From Mytilus edulis (Eukaryota; Mollusca; Bivalvia; Mytilida; Mytilidae), in NCBI RefSeq assembly GCF_963676685.1, contig NC_092350.1, positions 68,388,502 to 68,452,501 of the forward strand: a stretch of 64,000 nt of DNA, written 5' to 3'. Made by a program: the position numbers and the translations under genes. Shown here piece after piece: positions 50,649 through 62,702 of this stretch. Under the pieces are notes generated by a model. It made no database searches and had not been told where the DNA came from. It saw only the letters and a program-made list of their open reading frames with translations. The number at the start of each line of letters is the position of its first letter. The first letter of the stretch is position 1.

Positions 50649-53600
50649 GTAAGTTGGTAAAGTCTACAAAGTAACATTACAACACATAAAACTAATATTG
50701 TCTGACCTTTTCAGAAGGTATGTGGTGCTTTTAAATAATTCGCAGTATCATTAAATTCACGTTGTTTTTGCTTTTGTACTTTTGTGATTTTATGGTTATT
50801 GTCGAGCCTGCAACTTTTGTTGCAGAAAGCTGGACATAGGGATAGTGATCCGGCGGCGGCGGCGGCGTTAGCTTACTTCTTAAATTCTCTCTTATTATAA
50901 GTAACTGGATAACTATATTTGGTATGTTTGTACCTTACAAGGTCCTCATGCCCGTCAGACAGTTTTCACTTGACCTCGACCTCATTTCATGGATCAGTGA
51001 ACAAGGTTAAGTTTTGGTGGACAAGTCCATATCTCAGATACTATAAGCACCAGGTCTAGTATATTTGGTGTATGAAAGGACTGTAAGGTGTACATGTCCG
51101 ACTGGCAGGTGTGATCTGACCTTGACCTCATTTTCATGGTTCAGTGGTTATAGTTAAGTTTTTGTGTTTTGGTCTGTTTTTCTTATACTATATGCAATAG
51201 GTCTACTATATTTGGTGTATGGAATGATTGTAAGGTATACGTGTCTAGCTGACAGGTGTCATCTGACCTTTACCTCATTTTCATGGTTTAGTGGTCAAAG
51301 TTAAGTTTTTGAGTTTTGGTCTATTTTTCTAATACTTTATGCATTAGGTCAACTATATTTGGTGTATTGAAATATTTTATGATCTATATGTCTGTTACGC
51401 AGGTTTTATTTTACCTTGACCTCATTTTCACGGTCCATTGCTAAGTTTTAAGTGTTTGTGTTTTGGTCTGTTTTCCTTAATTTATAAGCAATAATTCAAC
51501 TATATTTGTTGTATTGAAGAATTGTTAGCTGTACATGTCTGCCTGGCATTGTTCATCTGACCTTGACCTCATTTTCAAGGTTCATTGATCAATGTTTCGT
51601 TTTCTTGGTTAATATTGAGTTTATGTGACAGTTGTAATAAAGCTTTATATTTAGGTCTATCAACATAATATCAATGATTAGTAAAGAAGGCGAGACATTT
51701 CAGCGTGTGCACTTGTTATCTTATGACTTATATTATATCAATAGTATACACATTATAATAAGTGTATCAAATTTGATAATCCGTGCGTATCTAAACAAAT
51801 GTAATCCCTATTAGCAACTCATCAATCGACTTTAGGTAATCCATAGTGTTAATGCGAAAGAAAAAGTCACATTAAAATAATTGAACGGGAGTGTGCCTTC
51901 AAATTTGTAATACATGATAATGGCAGTGATAGAAACCAGAACATTTTAAAAATATATCATTCAACATTGTTGTTACCTTGTCTACCGACAAATCGCGAAA
52001 CTCAAATAATTATCTCAATAGACACTCCAACACAATCAATTTTGTTGGTGATCCCTATGCATCTGTTACTCTACTGTGCCCTATTTTGTAACACTTTCAA
52101 GGCATTGTGACGTCCAACACATTGGTCATTTAATGATAAGTGTGCAGGGTTTCCCCTGGGTCAATTATTTTTTTCGCCACCTCTTTCGCCAAAACAATAT
52201 ATTTTTCGCCACTTTATTATTTTTTCGCCAAGTAACATATCGTTTCAAATTTACCTTTTTCCTGCCCGCCTTCCTAAATAAGATGATTTTGTCCCATTGT
52301 GCCTATGATTATTCTCTCAAACTTATTTAAGAGTCTACATTTTAATGAATAAACACTTAACAGTTACTTTACAACAACAGATTTTTTTTATTAACTTAAA
52401 AGGGAAAAAATATTCATTGTATCTTAAACAACTTTTCTAAATGAGGAGGTCACTATACTTTTAATAATAAAGAATATATAGTCCTGGAATATAACAAAAT
52501 TCATGGACATGTTTTGATCATATAATACCACTATAGTTGGTAGGGAAAGTTTCTTTAAAAGAAAAATACTGATGTGCCCTTTTGTACTAAAAAGCGGTTT
52601 TTACAACAAAACAAAAGCTTTTATCACACGAAATTGATCCCTCATTTCATGTGTAGTCATTTCATTGAAGGGATACTCTCATTCGAGGGGTTGTTCCTAA
52701 CCTTTTGGATAGAATTTTTTCATAACGACAGTTTTCTTTTCTTGACCATCGTAAATGAAAAATTTGAAACGTAAAACTATGCTTGAAACACGTGTGTCAC
52801 TCAAACAACTTTAAAGCAGTCTCCCTAATTAATTACCTACATTAAAGTCAAAGGATAATTAAAGTTTTAAATCGGAGATTTTTTTTGCTTTTGAACATTT
52901 TTCGTCACAACAGCTTTCTTTTCTAAACTATCTTTAAAAAGAAAAGGAGACGTTAAAAGTGTAATTCAATCACGTGCGTCGCAAAGTGGTAAATAAATTT
53001 TGTATGTGACATTTAGCGGAAGCCATTTAACCATATCATTTTGTCAAACAATTCAATCAACACCTTATTAATTAGTCCTTTGTTGTCGAAAGCCATAAAA
53101 TGCAATCAGCTGATTATTGATTTTCCGTCCAAAATCTTAATGAGGTCAAGGTGAATTCCGAGTATTTTCTGATCGGGTAAATAAGAGAAAAGTAAATGAA
53201 CAAGATGGAGGACAATAAGTCGTTATATATTTTTCTTTCGCCAAATTCTTTCGCAAATGACGAATTTTTATCGCCACAATTATAATTTTTTCGCAAATTG
53301 TGAAAATGGCGACCGCCAGCGGAAACCCTGTAGGTGTGACCGAATCGTGAGTTATCATAATGTTTAAACCTACTTTGACCCAAACTAATAAACTGTTCCA
53401 CCGTTTGCAGATGCAAACAGTTTCTGTCACAATTAAAAAAGCACACTTTAACAAATTGTGAAATAATTTGATAATCTAAAATTCAACATATTGATATTGT
53501 ACAATGTATTTCCATGTATGCTTGCTGGGTGAATGGATGGGCGTTCAACGTACAGCGGCCAATTAATATGCATATTCAAGAAGAGAACTTGTTAATGTAA

Positions 53601-54517
53601 TATGAATATCAACCCTGGGAAATACTAGACCGACACTCTGAGACGTATTTTTAAAGTGCAAGTTAATAGTCCACAGGAAGACATTTCACCTTACCCGTAA
53701 ACATTAGTGTTAAGCGAAGAAACTGCAAAAATCAATTTTAAAGTTTTTAGTTTGATCTCCCGCAGCAAAGATGAACGGACTACCACGGTACAACAGTAAA
53801 GCGTTATTCACAGAGATCAATGTATCCGTCCGCAAATGTACAATCCCTTGAGTAAATGGCAGATGCGAATGAAGAAAAAAAACCAAAGTACTAGTATCTT
53901 TTTTTGCGTTAGTTATCCTATCATAAGAATATATTTGGATTATTTTTTATTCGGAAGTCCTGAGCTCAAACGCGATACATATATTGATTATGTTTTCAGT
54001 TTTCAATTTGTGTGTTTTAAGACAAAAGCAAATTGAAAACAATGTTGAAAAAATTTCAGGTCAGTATGATGTCACTGTGAAATACCGTGGTAAAAGAGGG
54101 ACAGAAATTCCTAAATCGAGAGTAATTGCATTTTATGCCTTTATGTCAAAATCAATCACAAACCCGAGCATTGGCAGACGATTGATATTTGATGTTGTGA
54201 AGACAAACCAGGGAGGTGGATATAACAGCCATACAGGAGTGTTTACCTGTCCAAAGACCGGGATTTACGTTTTTGTTTGGGTTCTTAGATTGTACTCTGC
54301 GCATCATTCGACTGAATTAATGATCAATAATTCCGTATATGGATCAATCTATCTTAATAACGTCAATCGCGATAGCAGCGTCAGTAGCACAGTTGTTGCG
54401 CATGTATCGGAAGGCGATAGTATTTATGTTCGTATACACTCTTCGTACAAAGGTTCGGGTTTATTAATCAGTGATAAACACGGCAGACCAGCATTTTCAG
54501 GATGGTTACTGAACTAG
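50558..54517 (+). CDS. Secreted C1q-domain protein B (two exons)
   Basis: Exons 50558-50648 and 54060-54517 join in phase 1 to give 182 aa. The signal peptide is MFLTIMLISWIVVFYVVTVA, then ATTSCQTADG. The C1q domain is nearly the same as in A (FYAFMSKSITNPSIGRRLIF, then KTGIYVFVWVLRL), with differences concentrated at the N-terminal edge (KRGTEIPK for SISHETPDSK) and in the 'SIYLNNVNRD' loop. No collagen region; secreted, head-only C1q. The intron is long (3.4 kb) because it carries a 147-bp tandem-core element and a hAT-like transposon. Confidence 0.94.
50815..51720 (+). mobile_element. Tandem-core element, 147-bp units, in C1q B intron
   Basis: It opens GTCGAGCCTGCAACTTTTGT, then a GGC-type microsatellite (50,850-50,867), and closes near 'aaggcgagacatttcagcg'. 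The GACCTCATTT landmark recurs at 50,978, 51,124, 51,271, 51,418 and 51,565: spacing 146, 147, 147, 147. Five units. Its GTCGAGCC start and GGCGAGAC end are shared in type with the element at 55,122-55,880. Confidence 0.78.
52145..53330. mobile_element. Non-autonomous hAT-like transposon in C1q B intron
   Basis: Both ends read CAGGGTTTCC inward (CAGGGTTTCCCCTGGGTCAA and CAGGGTTTCCGCTGGCGGTC). TAAGTGTG (52,137-52,144) and TAGGTGTG (53,331-53,338) flank it, an 8-bp duplication with one difference, as hAT elements make. Subterminal 'ttcgcca' motifs repeat near both ends and could be transposase binding sites. No long ORF in 1,186 bp. Confidence 0.83.
54060..54517 (+). CDS. C1q B exon 2 (C1q domain)
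   Basis: The acceptor is AATTTCAG, as in A. It ends FSGWLLN and TAG. The upstream in-frame Met codons lie in the intron. Confidence 0.95.
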
Positions 54518-54530
54518 ACAGTTTAGTTTG

Positions 54531-54536
54531 AATAAA
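54531..54536 (+). terminator. Polyadenylation signal of C1q B
   Basis: AATAAA 14 bp after the stop codon, at the same place as in A and C. Confidence 0.65.
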
Positions 54537-54595
54537 CGCATTTCAAAATATTAACACGATTTATTTCTCTAGCTCATATTACAACATTATCTATA

Positions 54596-54860
54596 AATAA
54601 AGGCAACAGTAGTATACCGCTGTTCACAACTCATAAATCCATGGGCAAAAAACAAAATCGGGGTAACAAAACTAAAACTGAGGGAAACGCATTAAATATA
54701 AGAGGAAACAACGACACAACATTAAAATGTAACAATGTGTAACACACACAGAAACGGACTAAGCATTAGACAAAATCTTATGAGAATAACAAATATAACA
54801 TCAAAACTAAATACATGAATTTCGGATAGATAAGTACCATGACACGTCTTATAGTAATGT
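54596..54860 (+). repeat. Dispersed 'AACAGTAGTATACCGCTGTT' repeat, longest copy
   Basis: It begins AATAAAGGCAACAGTAGTAT and continues 'aactcataaatccatgg', 'aaactgagggaaacgcattaaatataagag' and 'acacagaaacgg'. Shorter copies lie at 56,683 (forward) and 45,340 (reverse). Confidence 0.7.
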
Positions 54861-55121
54861 GAATTCACACTAAATTCTAACATTATTCAGCAAATATGGC
54901 AGCTCTTTAATCCAGAAAAAAAGCCATCAAAGACACAACATATTTACGTTGCTATTTTATTTTTATTAGCAATGTGGATGGATACCGCTAGCTACAAGCA
55001 GACTTAGATTAGATTGTTTTCATCCATTCGTTTGATGGTTTGAACTTCTGATTTTGCCATTTGATAAGGGTCTCTCGTTTTGAATTTTCCAATATGAGTT
55101 GTTTGTGTGATTTTACTTTTT

Positions 55122-55880
55122 TGTCGAGCCTTCGATTTTTGTCGAAAAAGAGAGACACAGAGATCCTACATTCCGTCGGGGGCGTTCACAAATATTCACT
55201 CTGTGGTTAATGTTTTTGAAATTTTAATAACTTTCTAAAACGATCTTGGATTTCTACAAAACTTGGACAGAAGCTTGTTTATGATCATAAGATAGAATCC
55301 AGAAGTAAATTTTGTGAGAAAAAAAATCCTGTTTTTCCATATTTTACTTATAAATGGACTTAATTTTTCTTCCAGGAAACATTACATTCACTCTGTGGTT
55401 AAAGTTTTTATAATTTTAATAACTTTCTTGGATTGGTATCAAACTTGGATAGAAGCTTGTTTATGATCATAACATAATATCCAGATGTAAATCTAATTAA
55501 AAAATGATATTATTTTCGGTATTTTACTTATTAATGAACTTAGTTTTTCTACCAGGAAACATTACATTCACTCTGTGGTTAAAGATTAAAATTTTAATAA
55601 CTTTTTAAAAATTTTCTGGTTTATGATCAAAAGGTAGTATCTAGAAGGAAATTTTGTACCTGCTTTTCCGTATTTTACTTGTAAATGGACTTAGCTTTTC
55701 TTCCAGTTAACATTACATGCAGTCTGCAGTTAAAGTTTTTAAAACATTTATTAGATTCATATTCTTTCCTGGATTTTTACCAAACATGGACAGAAGCTTC
55801 TTACAATCAAAATATACTTTTGAGAGGATTTTTTCCCCTCATTTTTGTTGAGCCTGCGATTAACAGCAAAAGTAGGCGGG
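55122..55880 (+). mobile_element. Tandem-core element with irregular 151-192 bp units
   Basis: It opens GTCGAGCCTTCGATTTTTGT and ends near 'gagcctgcgattaacagcaaaagtaggcgggacac'. The ATTCACTCTGTGG landmark, or its variant, lies at 55,194, 55,386, 55,566 and 55,717. Units carry 'acttggacagaagcttg-ttatgatca' and 'ttttacttataaatggactta'. A 121-codon ORF across the last unit is a by-product. Confidence 0.7.
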
Positions 55881-56252
55881 ACACTGGGTTCCGCGGAACC
55901 CTTACATTTTTTTTTCATCATAAGCTCAGTAGTTATTCTCAAGAAACTAAGATTCCAACTCCCACATACAAAAGTAACCCTAAAAGAGGAAATATAAATG
56001 TAAAATCTGAGGTTCCTTTCCATCCTATAGCTCCTCTAGTTTTTAAGTAACTTTACATACATACTTGGCTTTCATGTTTTTTTGTTTGGCCATTATTGTA
56101 GTGTGTAAATCAAGATAGCGCTTTAAAGCACCAATTATATAGTACGATCTTTCAGATCTTTACCTTACATGTTTCCATAAGAATCAATGTGGTATATTCA
56201 TAAAGGTATTTTGATTGACAGGATTAACGGAAACACAGATTGTATTTGGATT

Positions 56253-56393
56253 ATTAGTTTAGTTTAGTTTAGTTTAAACATATTTATTTATAGTGGATTG
56301 GGAAACACGTTTTGCAACTTATATTAATCCCTTTCCGCTTTGCGGGTGCGAGTGCTACCTTGTAGCGGCATTATTAGCCCACACAAGGTAAAA
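56253..56393 (-). mobile_element. SINE family 1, tail-only copy
   Basis: A (TTTAG)n edge, then TTTAAACATATTTATTTATA, TGGATTGGGAAACA and 'ttgcaacttatat'. The tRNA head is missing. It matches the first 120 bp of 15,246-15,564. Confidence 0.7.
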
Positions 56394-56682
56394 TAGTTAC
56401 GGTGCATGGAGACTTCCGGTTGATAATGGCAAATGTTGAAGACATTTGAGGACATTAAGAACGGAGATATCTTCGTTTCTTGTGATATCGTTGAGAAATA
56501 AATCACCATTTAATCAATGTTTTTGACAAACATACTAGTATACAAACTTATTTGTCAAATTAACATGATTTTTTACCATTGCAATAGTTATACATTGAGA
56601 CATTCTATTACGTGTTTGTCTGCTTTTTCAAAGGGACAGTTTCAGAGCGTGTCCGTTCAGTCTACATTTTCTATAGCTAAAT

Positions 56683-56845
56683 AAAGGCAACAGTAGTATA
56701 CCGCTGTTCGAAACTCATAAATCGATTGAGTGAAAAAAATCCGGGTTACCAACCAAAACTGAGGGAAACACATCAAATATAAGAGGAGAACTACGACACA
56801 ACAGAAACACAACATTAAACTGTAATACAGCTAATAAAAGTGTTT
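56683..56845 (+). repeat. Dispersed 'AACAGTAGTATACCGCTGTT' repeat, short copy
   Basis: AATAAAGGCAACAGTAGTAT, then CCGCTGTTCG; followed by 'aaaactgagggaaacacatcaaatataagagg'. Confidence 0.7.
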
Positions 56846-57860
56846 GATTATTTCTTTTATTTTTACTTTGGGTAAATCAGTACTCATAATCAAACGTATA
56901 AGCATAGATTTAGTTTTTAATTTCTTGTTAATTTCAATCTAGGAATTAGTTTTCCTCGTTTATAAGTATTGGACACTGTTTAGAATAGTATCCCTTACAT
57001 ATTTCTAGGGTTAAATCATTAATACGGAGTTTCATAAAACACCTCTCATGAAATAATTTTATTCTGGTATATGAAATAAAATTCTTTATTTTGGACGCCA
57101 TTTTGATATAATTGAGAGAGCAAAAAAAGATCGTATTTAATTGACAATTATTAAAGACGTTTTATCGCTAAAAATCTAAATAAAAATAATCATATTAGCG
57201 TAAAAAATAGTAAGAAGTAAAGAAAAAGTGCCAAAAAAAAAAGAAGAAACATTTTGTTAACAATGGATCACCATCTTATAGATCGTGAACAATTGAAGGT
57301 CATATGATATAGCTAACATCGACTTCATTTTTATATGGTGGAGAGTTGTCTTATTGCCAATCACACACATAGCTTTTTATATATTATATAAAAACTATTC
57401 TTATTAGAACAAGCAACATGAGAGTCTAGGTGGGGGCCCTTCATTTTTGTATTTTTGAATTTTACCCAGTATTCTCTATTCTTTATTCATCCCCATTATT
57501 CATTATTATGGAGCACCTCAACATTCTATATGTTTGTCTTTTGTGTTTTGGCCTTTTCATCAATTACAACCACTCTCACTCTATGAAGGCTTTTATAGGC
57601 TTATATTAGGGTGTCAGTGTAGTATTTGGAGGAGGGATGAATTTGAAGGCATTAAACTCTTTAAAGGTGCTCTTACGTAGCCTCGTAGAAGCAATATTGA
57701 TGAACCCTATTAAGCATGTCAATATTTTTCTTTAATGAATTTTGGTTTTTGGTTAATTTTTGTCTTATCATCATTTCGATTTGATAAAGGTGAGTATATA
57801 AATTAACGTTTATCCCCTTTTATTTAGTTAATTGATTACATGACACTTTACGTTCAGTGG
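56846..57860. other. Intergenic between C1q B and C, no gene
   Basis: AT-rich DNA. A 'ggagagttgtcttattgccaatcac' piece at about 57,342 belongs to the 'gatgtggtatgag' family. From about 57,570 on it becomes recognisable C1q upstream sequence ('gtgtagtatttggagg', 'gggatgaatttg'). Confidence 0.45.
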
Positions 57861-57954
57861 CAAATATTACTAAAATATTTAGGGGACCACATGTTTATTA
57901 AATAGTATTATACATTAAACTCATCATAGATCCCAGGATTGAAAGTTCATATTA

Positions 57955-58003
57955 ACGCAAGACGCGCGTTTCGACTACAAATTGAAAAACTCATCTGTGA
58001 CGA
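57955..58003 (-). ncRNA. Degenerate hammerhead in the upstream region of C1q C
   Basis: The minus strand shows CAGATGA where CTGATGA is required, an extended irregular stem II, then GTCGAAACGCGCGTC. Stem I has at least one mismatch. The core change should abolish cleavage. It lies 77 bp before the TATA box and is absent from the same place in the other copies. Confidence 0.6.
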
Positions 58004-58051
58004 TCGAATAAAAAAAATGTTGAAAAGGCACAATTCAAATTTCATAGCATA

Positions 58052-58086
58052 AACACGCAAAAGTTTTGAAAATCATAGGTATAAAA
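58052..58086 (+). promoter_or_regulatory. Core promoter of C1q pseudogene C
   Basis: CACGCAAAAGTTTTGAAAAT, then TATAAAA at 58,080-58,086 and GCTGTTCC. The AACATTATAG half of the upstream box seen in the other copies is lost here. Confidence 0.65.
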
Positions 58087-58126
58087 GCTGTTCCATTATA
58101 GATCACGCTAGTATATTTTAGTCGCT

Positions 58127-60135
58127 ATGTCTCTAACAAGCATGCTGATTTCTTGGATTGTGGTATTTTGTATGGTAACCTTTGCAGACGCGATGACATC
58201 GTGCCGAACAGATGACGGTAAGTTAGAAAAGTCTACAGAGTAAAATAATAAAACTAATTATGTACAAGTTTAACCTTTGTCAAAAGGGATGTGGTGCTTC
58301 GCAGTTTATCATATAATTTATTTAAGGTTTAGATTTTGTATTTTTGTGATTTCATGGTTATCGTCGAATAACAAATATATTATTAATAGTTTAAAATTCA
58401 TATATAGGTTATATTAAACGAATCGTGTTATGCAAATTTTGCCAAGGGAAAGCAGTTTGGGTTTAAAAATCTATAATGTTGAGTAGAAAGACAAAATCAA
58501 GCCAAGATAAATAAATAAATGGGGTGTGCCTTCAAAATTTTAGTTTATTAACGATAATCTCAGCAAAAGAAATCAGCATTTAAAAAAAAATATCTTTCAA
58601 TATTGTTGTTATACCGACAAACCCGAGACACAGAATTTATTAAAATAGAAACTCGAGTATAATACAATGAGTCGGTGTTCCATCTGTCCCTCTAACTTTA
58701 CTAAGCTCTTTGTAAAGGATATGTGACGTCCGATCTAATTTAAATATATATTTCTGATTTCGTTATGCTCATATGTATAGAATGAAATTCAAAACAGTGT
58801 GGCTGTGGCCATTGATTGACACATTAAATTCATCCATTGACTGGGACAATTTAGGTAAACGTTTGCATGTAACGACCACTGCTCACTATGTACTTTTTAA
58901 AGAGACTTAAACTATGGGGTCACCAAAGGTTCTCAACACCTTAATAAAGTAATTCGAAAAATTAATCAGAAATAACACGATGTTTTGATTTATATCAATT
59001 ATAATATAAATCAAAACATAAAGGTTATTCCTGATTAATTTTTCGAATTATTTTATAATTAAAGGCGTTAAGAAACCTTTGGTGACCCCACAGTTTAAAT
59101 GTCTATCGTAGGTACGTCGTGAACAGTGGTCGTTACAGACAAACGTTCACGTAAGTTTTCCCAGTCAAAGGATGAATTTAATGTGTCAAATCAATGGCCA
59201 CAGCCACACTGTTTTGAGTTTCATTCTATGTACAAGAGCGCGAATTAGGTCAGAATTTATTTGACGGCCTATACGCTGGTCGTGTATTGATAACTTTGAC
59301 CGTGAATTATCATAATTTTATAACACACTTTGATAAGTTTGAGTGACCCAAAGTAATAAACTTTTCCTGCCATTGCAGGTGATTAAAAAGAATTGTTGTT
59401 TTACAAAAAACACAGAGTCAAATACAAATAAATAGATCAATAATCGGATTTTCATCATATTGATATACTTCAACAGTACAATCACTTAAGTAAATGACAG
59501 TTATGAATGAAAAAAATCAGGAGCAGTTTAAGCTTTAGTTAGCTTACTTTAACTATTTGAATTTTATATTGAGATAAGATACAAAAATATACTTCAGTGA
59601 CGAACGAGATGCATACATAAAGGAAACCAATACCACTTCTGCAGTCTTTCAATTGATATGAATTTTTACCAAATCAAACTAAAACAGTTTTGAACAATTT
59701 CAGGTCAGTATGATGTCACTGTAAATTATCGTGGTAAAATTGGTCCGGAAACTTCTAAATCGACAGTTACAGCATTTTACGCCTTCATGTAAAAAAAGAT
59801 AACAAACCCGGGCATGGGTCGACGACTTGTATTTGATGTGGTAAGGACAAACCAGGAAAGTAGATATAACAGCCATACAGTTGTTTGTAACTGTCCAAAG
59901 ACTGGGATTTACGTTTTTTCGTGTGAGGTATTCGACTGAATTCTGCATATCATTCCTTTCAGTTGATGACCTTTATAACAAAAATTCCGACGGTAGCGTC
60001 AGTGGTACAGTTGTTGCGCATGTGTCGGAGGGCGATAACGTTTACGTTCGTATGCACCCTTCCTACAAAGGTGCGGGTGAGTTGTACACTGATAAATACG
60101 GTAGAACAGCATTTTCAGGATTGTTACTGAACTAG
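58127..60135 (+). pseudogene. C1q-domain pseudogene C
   Basis: Exon 1 (58127-58217, 91 nt) is intact: MSLTSMLISWIVVFCMVTFA, then AMTSCRTDDG. Exon 2 (59704-60135) starts normally at an ATTTCAG acceptor but has TAA at 59,790-59,792, where the other copies encode Ser after FYAFM, then a frameshift after KTGIYVF and a loss of about 30 bp around 59,965. The end is still recognisable (SGTVVAHVSEGDNVYVRM to FSGLLLN). A protein from this locus would be cut to roughly 60 residues. Promoter and polyadenylation signal remain, so transcription is possible. Confidence 0.92.
58775..59235. mobile_element. Nearly perfect ~450-bp palindrome (foldback element) in pseudogene C intron
   Basis: The left arm starts ATAGAATGAAATTCAAAACA and the right arm, reverse complemented, ATAGAATGAAACTCAAAACA. 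Pairing continues through GTGTGGCTGTGGCCATTGAT, 'ttaaattcatcc', 'ggtcaccaaaggtt' and 'attaatttttcgaa' to a centre at about 59,000 (GTTTTGATTTATAT and its complement). The arms are about 220 bp. No ORF. Confidence 0.82.
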
Positions 60136-60148
60136 ACAGTTTGATTTA

Positions 60149-60154
60149 AATAAA
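60149..60154 (+). terminator. Polyadenylation signal of C1q pseudogene C
   Basis: AATAAA 14 bp after the ancestral stop, conserved with A and B. Confidence 0.55.
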
Positions 60155-61450
60155 TGCATTCTCTCAAAATTTAGGTTGGTGTATTGCATAGCATTATCTC
60201 AAAAATATAGTGTATTACTCCCAGTTATAAAGTAGAACTGCTTTAGATGCTAAAATTGCAAGCCTTCTTTAATTGTTTAATCATTGACAGGTATGATAAC
60301 TATTTTACTAACCAACGCCACACAATAATAGGATGCACTTGAAAAGTTAAAATTATTTGTCCAGTCCTTCACAATACACAATGATTATGTATATTGCTCT
60401 GTATTGCATCGGACCACAGTTTTGTTTTAACACGGAGATGTTTTCTATTGTAAACTAATACATTTTTTTTAAATGTGGGTAATTTGAAAGCTTACTTTTA
60501 AAATAAGCAAAAAAGGAAATTTGTTGTTATTGTATCAACATAAAAATGTTCATTAAAATAATGTTTACACAAGATTGATTGAAAACGACGGATTGCAGAT
60601 AAAAAAAAGTATTTTAACAAAAAAAAACCCAGTTTTTCCCAAATAAATTTTGTTAGAATTAGGATTTTCATACAATACAATATCCGTCTGTATATTATTT
60701 TCATTACTGTTCCCTTTACCAAAATGTATAATACAATACACATAATTATACCAGTTATGAAACTAGAACTCCAATCGGCTATGATACATATGTAATAATT
60801 TGAACCCGAATCATTTGCTTGTATCTTTGACTTAGCCGAATAACTGCACATCGAAAAATTGTAGCTTGATCGTAGAGCAATATATATGTGGTAAGTGGGG
60901 TTCGTGTTGTTTATTCTTTAGTTTTCTATGTTGTGTCATGTGTGCTGTTGTTTGGTTGTCTTTTTCATTTTTAGCCATGGCGTTGCCAGTTTCTTTTAGA
61001 TTTATGAGTTTGACTGTCCCTTTGGTATCTTTCGTCCCCTTTGATGCTTAATCGTTTTTGTGGATTTGGAACGTTAGAAAAAAAGAGCCATTATGAATAA
61101 TTTCAGTTTTTCCAACTTTTTCAAAATGAAAGACAAAAAACTAAAAAAGATTAGCATATCTTATTGCCAAAAAAAGAAAAATAAGCAGGACGTTCTAAAT
61201 AAACAAAAAAAATCTACGCACAAACAAAATAGGCATTTCATCAGACAGGCTATAAAACTTGACACAGATAATTATGTATGCAATTTAAAAATTCAAAATT
61301 GTGTAAGAAAGCATAACATGTTGGTGATATAAAAGGGGTGGTCATTTGTCGTAGGTATAGACACAAGGAAATGTTAAGTAATCTAAGCACTACTTTGGCT
61401 AGCAATGACAGAGAATTTCATTTCATTTTAAATTCAGGCAGACATAACAT
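60155..61450 (+). repeat. C1q intergenic module, second copy
   Basis: It corresponds to 46,761-48,180 after gene A. A reversed piece of the 'gggacagtcaaactcataa' dispersed repeat at 60,893-61,050 is inserted here and not in the other copy. Confidence 0.7.
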
Positions 61451-61519
61451 TAATAAAAGGGCCAACATTTAGTTTTAAAAGAACAAAACAAAACAACTAT
61501 CACTTGCACACTTGTTTTG

Positions 61520-61805
61520 TCTATGGAAGATAATGGTCTCATTGACAATCATTCTACCGGACCGTATTTGTATAAAGGTAATACAGCATGTACATTAGAA
61601 CCTTCAAATTAATTGATTGGTGATAGCTTCATGTCCATTAGCTAATAATACAAAAATAGTCGGGGAACAGCATTTTTATGTCATTTACAATTATCGCAGC
61701 TTGTAATAGACCAAGTTGGAAATCTATTTTTTCTCAGTGTCAAATTTTATAGCATAGAGGGTTTTGTAGCGATGAAGAATCCAGGAGAATCTCGATGACT
61801 GTCTT
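61520..61805 (+). repeat. Orphan C1q upstream block, second copy
   Basis: It matches 48,330-48,615: GAAGATAATGGTCTCATTG, 'agaccaagttggaaatctattttt' and 'agcatagagggttttgtagcga'. No TATA box or exon 1 follows before the true D promoter at 62,741. Confidence 0.6.
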
Positions 61806-62702
61806 TGATTTGGTTTACCTAAGATATGTGTTCTCGTCAAATAAAACACAAAATAAACTAAGTAGTTAATTAAAAAAAAGATGAAATTATTTTTGTATGA
61901 ACCAATATATAAATGATCTGAAACCGTTTAACAATTCCGTCGCATAAGATTAATTGAAAACGACAGATCTTTTAATCATTTATAGCAATCACTGCTGTAT
62001 TTTTTACAAAATAAATAATTGAATAAATAAGCAAACATTGAAATCAGAATCAATTGCGTGTGTCTTTAAACTATATATTTTAGAGTAAAAACAAGAATTA
62101 AGATTTTGAACTCAAAAAATTGTATTTTTTCATAACTAAACATCATTCAAATTACATCAGACGTGTAAATTTAAAGCACAACATGCTGGTGATGTAAAGG
62201 GGTGTCTGTTGTGAAGGGCTTCCCACAAGAAAGTGTTAAAACAATAGAAATGCAACTCATTTTAACTGCAGGAAGCAGTACTAACATTGATATTAGGGCC
62301 TACATTAAGGTTTTGCAAAAGAATTCTTTTCAACCTCTTCCACTCAATGACGGTTTAGATGAGCTTATTATAGGCTTAGTGTAGAATTTGAGGGAGAAAT
62401 AAATTCGCAGCTACTAAACTCTTATTGGTTATAACAAATCATCACCTTATTTTAAGGAAGGTTATTGCATAAGTCACGGATTTGTATAGTTCTAACTATA
62501 CAAATCCTTGCATAAGTCTACTTTCGAATAGCTCTCGAATTTAATTAATTAATGATAATGTCAAGTATATTGCAAATATTACAAACATATTAAGGGGAGC
62601 AACATGTTGATAAAATAGTTCTATACAACATGCTGCTTATAGTTGACGAAGACAAACATATATTTTTTCCTGTTTTTCTCAGATTCAAATTTCATAGCAT
62701 CA

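Noticed and set aside
53984-54059. Translation start of C1q B at 53,984
   Set aside because: Same reason: intronic open frame before the conserved acceptor; exon 1 is at 50,558.
55685-56050. A 121-codon ORF as a protein-coding gene
   Set aside because: It lies across the last unit of a tandem-core element and its end; composition and frame follow the repeat, and no domain is recognisable.
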